A stretch of 27,521 nucleotides of DNA, from contig CAYXZQ010000025.1 in assembly GCA_964469935.1 (NCBI GenBank), positions 1-27,521 of the forward strand. Direction: 5' to 3'. Shown one piece after another: positions 20,764-27,066 of this stretch. The stretch is from CAYXZQ01 sp964469935. GTDB taxonomy: Archaea > Nanobdellota > Nanobdellia > Woesearchaeales > DSVV01. The stretch's first letter is position 1; each line of letters starts with the position of its first letter. A model generated the notes under the pieces. It worked only from the letters and a program-made list of their open reading frames with translations, searched no databases and had not been told where the DNA came from. The position numbers and the translations under genes were made by a program.

Positions 20764-21685
20764 ATAGGTAGACCCTTTCCGTGCTGATGACGTCGGGCGT
20801 CACGAACTGGGTGAGGGTCGGGGTGCCTATCTTCGGGATGAAGTTGAGCCTTACCTGCTCATCCTCGGTTATCTCTCCAGGCGACTCATAGCAGAGCCTG
20901 ATTATGTCTCCTCTCTGGAGATTGCCGTTGACCCAGTTAGTCCCCTTCTGCTCGTAGACTACAGAGAAATAGCCTTCACCGAGCCTGTAGGGCGTCACTG
21001 TGAAAGACATGTTGCCTTGCAGGGTGTTGTTAGTGAACGTGGTCCCGCTCACAGTGACATAGGCGAAAGTGTCTGTGCCGTTGCTGAGAACCAAATTATT
21101 TGCATTCACTGACACGTTATTCGTCCCGCCGGGGAATGACAGGTTGGTCCCTAGGTTGACATTGATGAGCCCCTGGTCGCTGAGATTGAATACCAGCAGG
21201 CCGTTCTGGACAAACATGTAGTCATCCTTGGCATCATCATCCAGGTCCTCTGCTAGCGTGTAGCTGTTGGCAGTCGTATCGACATCCTGCTCGATCTTCT
21301 CTTCATTCCACGTGTTGTAGCCGTTGACATTGTTCTTCTCGCAGATTCCATTAGTCCCCTTGTATTTAAGGGTGGATGTCTTGTCCTTGGTGTTGAATGT
21401 GAAGATTATCTGCTCAATCTTGATTGGATCTGACCCGGGGGAGAGCTTCATGATCTCCTGGAAATCAGTCAGGTTTCCGTTCCTGCCGTCTGTCCCCGAT
21501 ACCTCGATGACTCTTGCATTCGTAGATATCTGGGCCCTTGCCTGCTGACCTGTCGAAAGGCTCTTCTCCTGGAGTGAGCCAGCAGTCTGGATCAGAACAC
21601 CTGCCGCGACAGCAGCGACAAGAAGCATTGCAATAAATACTATCAGGGTTCCAACACCCATTTCTGCTTTCTTGTTCATCGTCAT
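20756..21685 (-). CDS. Archaellin (archaeal flagellin) or archaellin-like pilin
   Basis: The 309-residue protein begins with a class III signal peptide, MNKKAEMG, cut by a FlaK/PibD-type peptidase before VGTLIVFIAMLLVAAVAAGV, the conserved hydrophobic assembly helix of archaellins. SLQEKSLSTGQQARAQIST continues the helix. The rest is a beta-rich outer domain with at least six N-glycosylation sequons (NLT, NLS, NVS, NGT, NNT, NMS). A cysteine occurs in NGICEKN and another in IRLCYES. The subunit would polymerise into the archaellum filament. GAGGTG lies six bases before the ATG. No other arl/fla genes are in the window, so it is separate from any motor operon. A pilin role is the main alternative. 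Confidence 0.9.
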   Translation of the reverse strand: MTMNKKAEMGVGTLIVFIAMLLVAAVAAGVLIQTAGSLQEKSLSTGQQARAQISTNARVIEVSGTDGRNGNLTDFQEIMKLSPGSDPIKIEQIIFTFNTKDKTSTLKYKGTNGICEKNNVNGYNTWNEEKIEQDVDTTANSYTLAEDLDDDAKDDYMFVQNGLLVFNLSDQGLINVNLGTNLSFPGGTNNVSVNANNLVLSNGTDTFAYVTVSGTTFTNNTLQGNMSFTVTPYRLGEGYFSVVYEQKGTNWVNGNLQRGDIIRLCYESPGEITEDEQVRLNFIPKIGTPTLTQFVTPDVISTERVYLYP

Positions 21686-21748
21686 ATTTTACACCTCGGT
21701 GATTGATGTTGTATATATATTAGTATACACATTAATACATTTAGATAC

Positions 21749-21772
21749 ACTAGTATATAAATGTTTCGTTTT
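21749..21772 (-). promoter_or_regulatory. Archaellin promoter (BRE plus TATA)
   Basis: On the minus strand this is the same BRE-TATA unit as at 20132-20155 with a single base change in the TATA box (ATTTATATAC instead of ATTTAAATAC). It implies a leader of about 40-50 bases. A second TATA-like run at 21711-21720 may act as an alternative promoter. TAGTATA recurs at 21721 and 21751. Confidence 0.6.
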
Positions 21773-21871
21773 TAAAGGAGTGATCTTTGCCTGTTTTCGA
21801 TTGGCATAAAGCTTATAAATCAATGGCCTATCCTCAGAAGCAAATAGCCACCTTGCATTTACTCAATTCGT

Positions 21872-21896
21872 GGCGCCTGTAGTGTAGTCGTGGCCA
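21872..21896 (+). pseudogene. Truncated tRNA-His-like 5' fragment
   Basis: The first 17 bases, GGCGCCTGTAGTGTAGT, match the 5' end of the tRNA-His gene 112 bases downstream at all but two positions. After the D-stem start the likeness fades: no D-stem closes and no 3' partner for the acceptor stem is seen nearby. It is probably a partial duplicate of the tRNA gene. A 5' tRNA half cannot be fully excluded. A TATA-like CTTATAAAT at 21811-21819 could drive transcription across it. Confidence 0.4.
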
Positions 21897-21936
21897 TCTT
21901 TTATGTTCGCCCTGAAGCGAAATAAAAGCTGGACCA
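21891..21936. other. Strong imperfect stem-loop between archaellin and tRNA-His
   Basis: TGGCCATCTTTTAT and TTCGC pair with GCGAA and ATAAAAGCTGGACCA around the loop CCTGAA (21911-21916), giving about 17-18 pairs with one mismatch and two single-base bulges. It begins inside the tRNA-like fragment. It may be a small RNA or the remains of an insertion. There is no protein gene here I would support. Confidence 0.5.
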
Positions 21937-21943
21937 AAATACA

Positions 21944-21951
21944 CTTAAATA
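21944..21951 (+). promoter_or_regulatory. TATA box of tRNA-His
   Basis: CTTAAATA lies about 33-40 bases ahead of the mature 5' end, so a leader of roughly 10 bases is expected and would be removed by RNase P. Confidence 0.45.
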
Positions 21952-21973
21952 CTGCTCAGGTTCCCTGAGCAGT
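21951..21973. repeat. Perfect 10-base inverted repeat before tRNA-His
   Basis: ACTGCTCAGG and CCTGAGCAGT are exact inverse complements around the loop TTC. The hairpin overlaps the downstream edge of the TATA box and ends ten bases before the tRNA. Confidence 0.6.
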
Positions 21974-21983
21974 ATGAATTTAT

Positions 21984-22058
21984 GGCGACTGTAGTGTAGC
22001 CTGGTTAGCATAGGGGACTGTGGATCCCCTGGCCCGAGTTCAAATCTCGGCAGTCGCC
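21984..22058 (+). tRNA. tRNA-His(GUG) with encoded G-1
   Basis: G-1 is 21984 and pairs with C73 (22058). The acceptor GCGACTG (21985-21991) pairs with CAGTCGC (22051-22057). U8 and A9 follow, then the D-arm GTGT...GCAT. The anticodon stem GGGGA/TCCCC encloses CTGTGGA with anticodon GTG. The T-stem CCGAG (22034-22038) pairs with CTCGG (22046-22050) around TTCAAAT. The G-1:C73 pair is the identity element of histidine tRNA, here coded in the genome, so no Thg1-type addition is needed. There is no intron and no coded CCA. A T-rich run at 22068-22076 ends the transcript. Confidence 0.96.
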
Positions 22059-22067
22059 CTAAAACCC

Positions 22068-22076
22068 TTCTTTTTC
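22068..22076 (+). terminator. T-rich terminator of tRNA-His
   Basis: CTTCTTTTT starts ten bases after the tRNA. The following 22077-22231 spacer is AT-rich with further TATA-like runs (near 22098-22120 and 22194-22204) and shows no gene I would support. Confidence 0.45.
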
Positions 22077-22231
22077 TGTACAATCCTTTCATTTAATGCT
22101 TAAATATTAATTATTTATATTCCAGAAGCATTCCACATATAGTTTTGTTGGAGCAATGACCGCCAAGGCTTGTAGATTTTTCTTTTATGCTATCTGTATA
22201 TTAATGTAAAACAACCTATGAGGTGAGGAAA

Positions 22232-22621
22232 ATGGATAAGGTACAGCATTTTGAGATCCCTGCTGATGACCTGGGAAGGGCAGGAAGATTCTATAAGAAA
22301 TTGTTCGGATGGAATGTCACAGACGCATCCGAGCCCGGGATGGAGTACCATGTCGTGCACACGGCAAAGACCGGCAAGGACGGGATGATACAGGAATCAG
22401 GGGCCATAAACGGCGGGATATTCAGAAGAGAGCATAGTGAAGCGCCTAACATAGTAATTACAGTAAAATCAATCGAAAAGGTCCTTAAGGATCTCAAGGC
22501 ATCCGGCGGGAAGGAAATTTCAGCCAGGACAAAAGTAGGCAAGATGGGATATTACGCCAGGATTGAAGACTCCGAGGGCAACATCGTCGGGCTCTGGGAG
22601 AACATCCCGAAAGGAGGGTAA
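22232..22621 (+). CDS. VOC (glyoxalase/bleomycin-resistance) fold protein
   Basis: The 129-residue protein is one VOC module made of two beta-alpha-beta-beta-beta units. The first starts VQHFEIPADDLGRAGRFYKK with FGWNVT, the typical SxxFYxxLFGW-like pattern; the second has PNIVITVKSIEKVLKDLKAS and ends DSEGNIVGLWENIP. Metal-ligand positions would be H9 of the HFEIP strand and the Glu of LWEN. The family includes glyoxalase I, dioxygenases and antibiotic-binding proteins; the substrate is unknown. GAGGTGAGG directly precedes ATG 22232, so I prefer it to an upstream GTG at 22223 that lies inside the ribosome site. The stop faces the end of the ABC permease gene 60 bases on. Confidence 0.88.
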   Translation: MDKVQHFEIPADDLGRAGRFYKKLFGWNVTDASEPGMEYHVVHTAKTGKDGMIQESGAINGGIFRREHSEAPNIVITVKSIEKVLKDLKASGGKEISARTKVGKMGYYARIEDSEGNIVGLWENIPKGG

Positions 22622-22623
22622 GA

Positions 22624-22648
22624 GTTTCACTCATATCTCAAGGTATCC
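22624..22648 (-). pseudogene. Duplicated 3' end of the ABC permease gene
   Basis: On the minus strand these 25 bases repeat 22679-22703, the last codons and stop of the permease, with 22 identities. They read as another LRYE-stop ending downstream of the real stop. The 30 bases between show a third weak echo (GTATCTTGAGG). It may be the remnant of a second permease copy or a slippage duplication. Confidence 0.5.
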
Positions 22649-22681
22649 TTACTGACGTTCGGGGACCTCAAGATACTCGTT

Positions 22682-23920
22682 TCACTCGTATCTCAAGGCG
22701 TCCACGGGCCTGAGCTTCGATGCCTTGTAGGCCGGGATGAAGCCTGCAAGGATGCCCACGCCGAGGGATATGGAGATTGCAATCACGACTGAACTTAGCG
22801 TGATGACTCCGCCTGCCCTGAAGAACCCTACACTGCCGAGGAACATGGGTATGAGGCCTGAGAGGATTGTCCCGAAGATTATGCCCAAAATCCCCCCTAC
22901 TAGGCCTATAAGGCATGAGTTCAGAAGGAATATGAGGAGGATGTCCTTGTTCCTTGCGCCGATAGCCTTCATAATGCCTATCTCCTTGGTCTTCTCGAGC
23001 ACTGACGTGAACATGGTGTTTGCAATCCCTACAGCACCGACGATTAGGGACACTGCAGCGATTGCGAGGAGGAACAGGTTCATCGAGGACATGGCCTGCT
23101 GACGTGTATTGTTTACCTGCTGGTTGGATGTGACGCTGAAATCCCTGGTGCTGTTTGTCACGTGCCTCTCCACCATCAGCCTCTTGTCTATGTCAGCGAT
23201 GGCTTTGTCAATGTTGTTCACATCCCTCACCTTCACTATTATCGTGTCATATACATTTGCCTCATGGTCTGGAATCACCTGGAAGGCCATCTGTATGGGC
23301 ATGTATATGCTTGTCGACTGGTCGTCCAGCACCCCTACTATCCTGAAATTGCTGCCCTCTATGTTTATCATCTTGTTTATGCCCAGCGGCTGGTCAAAAT
23401 ATGATGATGCCAGCCTGCCGCCTATGACAACAACGTTCTGATCTGCAGGACCGAGCAGCCGGCCTGACGAGACCGTATCTGTCGTAACATCAGCCCAGGT
23501 ATTCTGGTCGACGCCTGTCAGCGAGACAGTGCCTGACTTGCCAAGGTACGTGACATCGACGCTCCCTCTTATCTGGGTATTTATGTACTTTATTTCCGGA
23601 ATGCCCCTCAGTGCCTGCACATCAGCCCTTCCGAGGACCACCTCTTTGGTCGTCGCCTTTGCACTGCCGCCACCGCCGAATTCCCTGCCCCCTCCGCCAA
23701 AGAATCCTCCTCCCCTGGAAAAGCCTGCCGAGACCGTCAGCAGGTCAGCCCCGAGGCTTCCGAACTGGTTCTGGACCTCGGTCTGCAGGCCATGGCCAAG
23801 CGATACTATAGCTATCACCGCGCCCACGCCGAGGACTATGCCGATTATCGTCAGCCAACTCCTGAGCCGGCTGTGGACTACCATGTTGAAGGCTTGCCTG
23901 AGGCATTTCGAGAGTCTCAT
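22682..23920 (-). CDS. MacB/LolC-type ABC transporter permease
   Basis: The 412 residues have the MacB plan. One N-terminal helix (SWLTIIGIVLGVGAVIAIVS, about 21-40) is followed by a large extracytoplasmic domain (about 45-270). Three C-terminal helices carry the FtsX core, starting LFLLAIAAVSLIVGAVGIAN and including the coupling region TKEIGIMKAIGARNKDIL. The C-terminus SKLRPVDALRYE is standard. Such permeases do not pump through the membrane but pull substrates from its outer face by mechanical motion. Residues 66-86 form a striking glycine-rich loop (GFSRGGGFFGGGGREFGGGG). The gene overlaps the COG1361-type gene upstream by four bases (ATGA) and is third in the operon after the ATPase. Confidence 0.93.
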   Translation of the reverse strand: MRLSKCLRQAFNMVVHSRLRSWLTIIGIVLGVGAVIAIVSLGHGLQTEVQNQFGSLGADLLTVSAGFSRGGGFFGGGGREFGGGGSAKATTKEVVLGRADVQALRGIPEIKYINTQIRGSVDVTYLGKSGTVSLTGVDQNTWADVTTDTVSSGRLLGPADQNVVVIGGRLASSYFDQPLGINKMINIEGSNFRIVGVLDDQSTSIYMPIQMAFQVIPDHEANVYDTIIVKVRDVNNIDKAIADIDKRLMVERHVTNSTRDFSVTSNQQVNNTRQQAMSSMNLFLLAIAAVSLIVGAVGIANTMFTSVLEKTKEIGIMKAIGARNKDILLIFLLNSCLIGLVGGILGIIFGTILSGLIPMFLGSVGFFRAGGVITLSSVVIAISISLGVGILAGFIPAYKASKLRPVDALRYE

Positions 23921-25356
23921 TTTTTGAAGATGTCTTTGAGCTTGAAATCAGGGTCGAGCATCTTTTTCTTCCTGTACCTTGAGTGCAGAAGCACACCTAG
24001 CACGATGACTACCAGCAATATGACATACCACTTGTACTGGGACCAGAAGCTCTGCTGCTGGACCCTTGCTCTCCCCTGGAAACCGGAGAAAGATGCGGTC
24101 CCTGAGCTGGTGTCAGTCGAATTTGAAAAATAGCCTGAACTTCCTGTGCTCATCTGGACGTCTTTTGTCACGGTCTCCCTGTCTCCCTTGGTGTCTGTGT
24201 AGTCGACCTCTACCTGCACTGTCGAGCCCGGTATCGTGCGAGAAGACGCCTGGCCTGAACCGGCCGAAAAACCCCCTGCCGGGTTTGCAGAAGCACCCGA
24301 TGAGGTGCCAGCAGAAGAGCCAGTCGATGAGCTTTGGGCGGAATTGCCGGACAGCCTGGTCCTCGACCTCTCAAGAGTGAAGCTAGCGACGGTATAGTCC
24401 CCTTTGTTCAGGTTCCCGATGATCATCGTGTTCGAGCCGGATGTTGTCCAGCCTTCCTGCTGAGGAATGACAACTGAAACGGAATATGCAGGGTTGCTCC
24501 CGATGTTTGCGATGGTGAAGGAAGTTTCCGAGCCTGAGCTCTCTGAATACGCGATGTCGAAATCAGTCCCTCCTCCCACATATACGCCTGCGGTCGTATC
24601 GACCTCATCCTGTGTCCCTGTGATTGGGTCTGTGTAGGTAAGCTTGAGATTCAGGGGATAAAGCCCGGGGTCGGCATTTGTGTCAGCGATGACATTGTAG
24701 TCGATCTCAGCGCTCTGCCCCACGTCTATGTACTTTATGTATTTCGTGTTGTCGCTCCCCACGGGAAGGACTATCTGGTCAGTGTTATCCCACGAGAATG
24801 TCAGGTCCTTGAGAGGAGCACCGCCTACATTGTTAATGGTGAATTTGATAGGTGTCTGCTGACCCGGGACCAGAACGCTTTTGTCGATGTATATCACTTC
24901 GGCCGACTGTGGACTCTGGACGTCGACATCGAGGCTCTGCTGGCTCTTGGCGCTCGAGCCCTTCTCATAATAATTTATCTTCAGCGGGTAAGTTCCTGCT
25001 GTCGCATCCTTGTCCACAAGCACCTGGAACTTCGCTATCCTCTGGTTGTCGCCGTTCTGATAGGCGCCTATGGTCCCAAGGTCTATGGTCTTGTTCTGGC
25101 CCGGAGCTGCCGTGAACGGGTACTGCTCCACAAGCTCAGCGATCATGTCGTTTGACCCTGAACCGCCCAGGTTCACGAACCCGACCCTGGCCTCGAATGT
25201 ATTGCCAGCAAGCGCCGGGTCAGGGTTCTGGTTCACAAGGGATACCGTTATGTCGTTGACATTGCTTGTGTCAGTGGAAAGAGCTGCAGAGACATACACA
25301 ATGCCTGTTGCAAGCATCAACATGACCAATACGATCATTCCTGTCTTTTTCATCAT
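23917..25356 (-). CDS. COG1361-type extracellular protein of the ABC operon
   Basis: This 479-residue protein has a signal peptide (MMKKTGMIVLVMLMLATGIV). Three or more immunoglobulin-like NEW3/CARDB domains follow: LVNQNPDPALAGNTFEARVG, YIDKSVLVPGQQTPIKFTIN with NVGGAPL, and FDIAYSESSGSETSFTIANI. A Ser/Gly/Ala-rich linker (about 345-385) and a membrane helix near the end (WYVILLVVIVLGVLL) precede a basic cytoplasmic tail. It belongs to the COG1361 S-layer-like group that accompanies archaeal MacB-type transporters. It should stand outside the membrane where the MacA adaptor sits in bacteria. GAGGTG before ATG 25356 overlaps the stop of the ATPase gene, so expression is coupled on both sides. 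Confidence 0.88.
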   Translation of the reverse strand: MMKKTGMIVLVMLMLATGIVYVSAALSTDTSNVNDITVSLVNQNPDPALAGNTFEARVGFVNLGGSGSNDMIAELVEQYPFTAAPGQNKTIDLGTIGAYQNGDNQRIAKFQVLVDKDATAGTYPLKINYYEKGSSAKSQQSLDVDVQSPQSAEVIYIDKSVLVPGQQTPIKFTINNVGGAPLKDLTFSWDNTDQIVLPVGSDNTKYIKYIDVGQSAEIDYNVIADTNADPGLYPLNLKLTYTDPITGTQDEVDTTAGVYVGGGTDFDIAYSESSGSETSFTIANIGSNPAYSVSVVIPQQEGWTTSGSNTMIIGNLNKGDYTVASFTLERSRTRLSGNSAQSSSTGSSAGTSSGASANPAGGFSAGSGQASSRTIPGSTVQVEVDYTDTKGDRETVTKDVQMSTGSSGYFSNSTDTSSGTASFSGFQGRARVQQQSFWSQYKWYVILLVVIVLGVLLHSRYRKKKMLDPDFKLKDIFKK

Positions 25357-25366
25357 TGTTCACACC

Positions 25367-26074
25367 TCAAGAGCTTATTATCTGTCCGTCTTTGAGCTCA
25401 ATTATCCTGTGCGCGTTTCTCGCGATATTGAGATCATGAGTGACCATGATTATCGTCTTTCCCTGGTCCTTCCACAGTTCCCTGAAGATGTCCATTATGC
25501 CCTTCCCTGTGGCCGTGTCCAGGTTTCCGGTGGGCTCGTCGGCAAGTATTATCTCAGGGTCGGTCACGAGGCTCCTTGCGATGGATACCCTCTGCTGCTG
25601 GCCGCCCGATAGCTGGTTGGGCAGGTGATGCATCATCTTGCCCAGGCCCACCCTCTCCAGGATGGCCTTAGACTTCCTATAGGCTTCTGCCTCGTTGTAT
25701 TCGAGAAACTCCATGGGAAGCATGACATTGTCAAATGCCGTCATCGTCGGGATGAGGTTGTACTGCTGGAATATGAAGCCGATGGACCTGCCCCTGAATG
25801 TGGCGAGGTCTGACTCGCTTAGCTTTGAGATGTCCCTTGACTTGAGGAATATCTTTCCCCTCGTCGCGATGTCAAGGCAGCCTATCAGGTTCATCATCGT
25901 CGACTTCCCGCTGCCTGACGTGCCTATTATCGCGACAAAATCGCCTTCGTTGATTCTCAGGTTAATGCCCCTCAGCGCAGGGACATCTACCTTGCCCATC
26001 CGGTATATCTTCCATACATCCTCTAGGTTCAACAGCACTTGGTTGTGTTTTTTCATTCCCATACCTTTTTTCAT
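25367..26074 (-). CDS. LolD/MacB-type ABC transporter ATPase
   Basis: The 235-residue ATPase has Walker A GTSGSGKST (51-59), the Q-loop FIFQQYNLIP (about 100-109), signature LSGGQQQR (155-162), Walker B IILADEP with catalytic E180, the D-loop GNLDTA and H-loop MVTHD. LMNLIGC-type residues after Walker A and QYNLIPTMTAFDNVMLP are typical of the LolD/FtsE/MacB group that works with single-copy FtsX-type permeases. It is the first gene of a three-gene operon. ATG 26074 is used here; ATG codons four and six codons later (within MKKGMGMKK) are possible. The TATA box on the minus strand is at about 26110-26119, with a dyad just upstream. Confidence 0.95.
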   Translation of the reverse strand: MKKGMGMKKHNQVLLNLEDVWKIYRMGKVDVPALRGINLRINEGDFVAIIGTSGSGKSTMMNLIGCLDIATRGKIFLKSRDISKLSESDLATFRGRSIGFIFQQYNLIPTMTAFDNVMLPMEFLEYNEAEAYRKSKAILERVGLGKMMHHLPNQLSGGQQQRVSIARSLVTDPEIILADEPTGNLDTATGKGIMDIFRELWKDQGKTIIMVTHDLNIARNAHRIIELKDGQIISS

Positions 26075-26119
26075 TTTGATGAAGGCAGTCCTCCGAATCG
26101 ATTTTTCTTTTATAAACTA

Positions 26120-26138
26120 TGTGGAGGATACATCCACA
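26120..26138. promoter_or_regulatory. Dyad upstream of the ABC operon promoter
   Basis: TGTGGA and TCCACA are inverse complements across seven bases. The site abuts the BRE side of the operon's TATA box (GTTTATAAAAG on the minus strand). Confidence 0.35.
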
Positions 26139-26188
26139 ATTGCATGCTGAAATTTCAAAAGTTTAAGAATAAATGATGGGCTATAACA

Positions 26189-26204
26189 TTAAATTTATAT
26201 ATAC
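26189..26204 (+). promoter_or_regulatory. TATA box of the DUF378 gene
   Basis: TTAAATTTATATATAC precedes ATG 26237 by about 35-45 bases, leaving a short leader with GGGGGTGATT as ribosome site. Confidence 0.5.
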
Positions 26205-26236
26205 AATTGGATAACCTTTTTCTGGGGGTGATTATT

Positions 26237-26434
26237 ATGGCAGAAAAGAATGCCTTGGATTGGATAGCATTGGTTCTTGTGATAGTAGGTGGATTGAATT
26301 GGGGTCTTGTCGGGCTTTTTTCATTCGACCTGGTCGAGGCCATATTCGGATCGATTCCGATACTGCAGAAGATAGTGTACATCCTAGTCGGCCTGGCTGC
26401 GATATACATGATATATTTCGCAGTGAAGGAATGA
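26237..26434 (+). CDS. DUF378 family two-helix membrane protein
   Basis: This 65-residue protein has two membrane helices, WIALVLVIVGGLNWGLVGLF and IVYILVGLAAIYMIYF. The motif GGLNWGLVGLF followed by DLVEAIFG is the hallmark of DUF378, widespread in bacteria and archaea; function unknown. GGGGGTG a few bases before ATG 26237 fixes the start; a longer reading from 26207 would include the leader. A T-rich terminator follows at once. Confidence 0.92.
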   Translation: MAEKNALDWIALVLVIVGGLNWGLVGLFSFDLVEAIFGSIPILQKIVYILVGLAAIYMIYFAVKE

Positions 26435-26436
26435 CA

Positions 26437-26462
26437 TTTTTTTATTTTATTCTCATTTTTTC
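26437..26462 (+). terminator. T-rich terminator after the DUF378 gene
   Basis: Several T runs of three to seven follow directly on the stop codon without a hairpin, the usual archaeal form. Confidence 0.5.
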
Positions 26463-26532
26463 TGGAGTATGGATTTTTGAATTTCTTATTTAAACAACAT
26501 TTAAATAAACAACGGGGCTACCACCTTGTAAT

Positions 26533-27009
26533 ATGAAAATAAATTATATCAGGCTTGTTGTTTCCGTGGTCGTCTGCCTGCTTGCAGGGTTCATCGGCTC
26601 GTTCTTCACATCATCATCCATCCCTACCTGGTATGCCGGGGTCAGCAAGCCTGCCTTCAACCCTCCGAACTGGGTCTTCGCACCTGTCTGGACAGCACTC
26701 TTCATCCTGATGGGGATATCTCTTTACCTTGTGTGGAATAAAGGATTGCAGGTTAATGCGGTCAAAATCGCTGTTGCTGTGTTTGCCATCCAGCTCATCC
26801 TCAATGTGCTCTGGTCTGTCCTGTTCTTCGGTCTGAAATCACCATTATACGCATTCATAGAAATAATAATCTTATGGCTTTCAATACTTTTCACAATAGT
26901 CCTGTTCTTCAGGATATCAAGGACTGCAGGATATCTTCTTGTCCCTTACATACTCTGGGTAAGCTTTGCAGCATTGCTGAATTTCTCGATTTGGCGGCTC
27001 AATGCCTGA
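26533..27009 (+). CDS. TspO/MBR family protein (tryptophan-rich sensory protein)
   Basis: The 158 residues form five membrane helices. Family marks are WYAGVSKPAFNPPNWVFAPV (residues 33-52), then WTALFILMGISLYLVW, QLILNVLWSVLFFGLKSPLY near the third helix, and the end SFAALLNFSIWRLNA with the conserved A-x-LN. TspO proteins bind porphyrins and sterol-like ligands and affect stress responses and tetrapyrrole metabolism. The TATA box (CATTTAAATAAAC, 26499-26511) is 28 bases before the ATG, so the mRNA is probably leaderless. It is followed after 57 bases by an SDR gene on the same strand with its own TATA-like element. Confidence 0.95.
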   Translation: MKINYIRLVVSVVVCLLAGFIGSFFTSSSIPTWYAGVSKPAFNPPNWVFAPVWTALFILMGISLYLVWNKGLQVNAVKIAVAVFAIQLILNVLWSVLFFGLKSPLYAFIEIIILWLSILFTIVLFFRISRTAGYLLVPYILWVSFAALLNFSIWRLNA

Positions 27010-27066
27010 TAAAGCACGTTCTTTTCAGGTTAAAAACAATGTTTTTATAGACAGTGAGCTTACCTC

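Noticed and set aside
21985..22059. Alternative tRNA-His reading with acceptor GGCGACT and no G-1
   Set aside because: It would put G at position 8 instead of the invariant U; shifting by one base restores U8 and gives the G-1:C73 pair.
21901..22092. Minus-strand open frame of 63 codons across tRNA-His
   Set aside because: It overlaps a clear tRNA gene and the hairpins, has no ribosome site and shows no recognisable product.
22158..22211. Possible 17-codon peptide gene after tRNA-His, with GGAG upstream
   Set aside because: Too short to judge by codon use, with no conserved feature; it may simply be leader sequence of the VOC gene.
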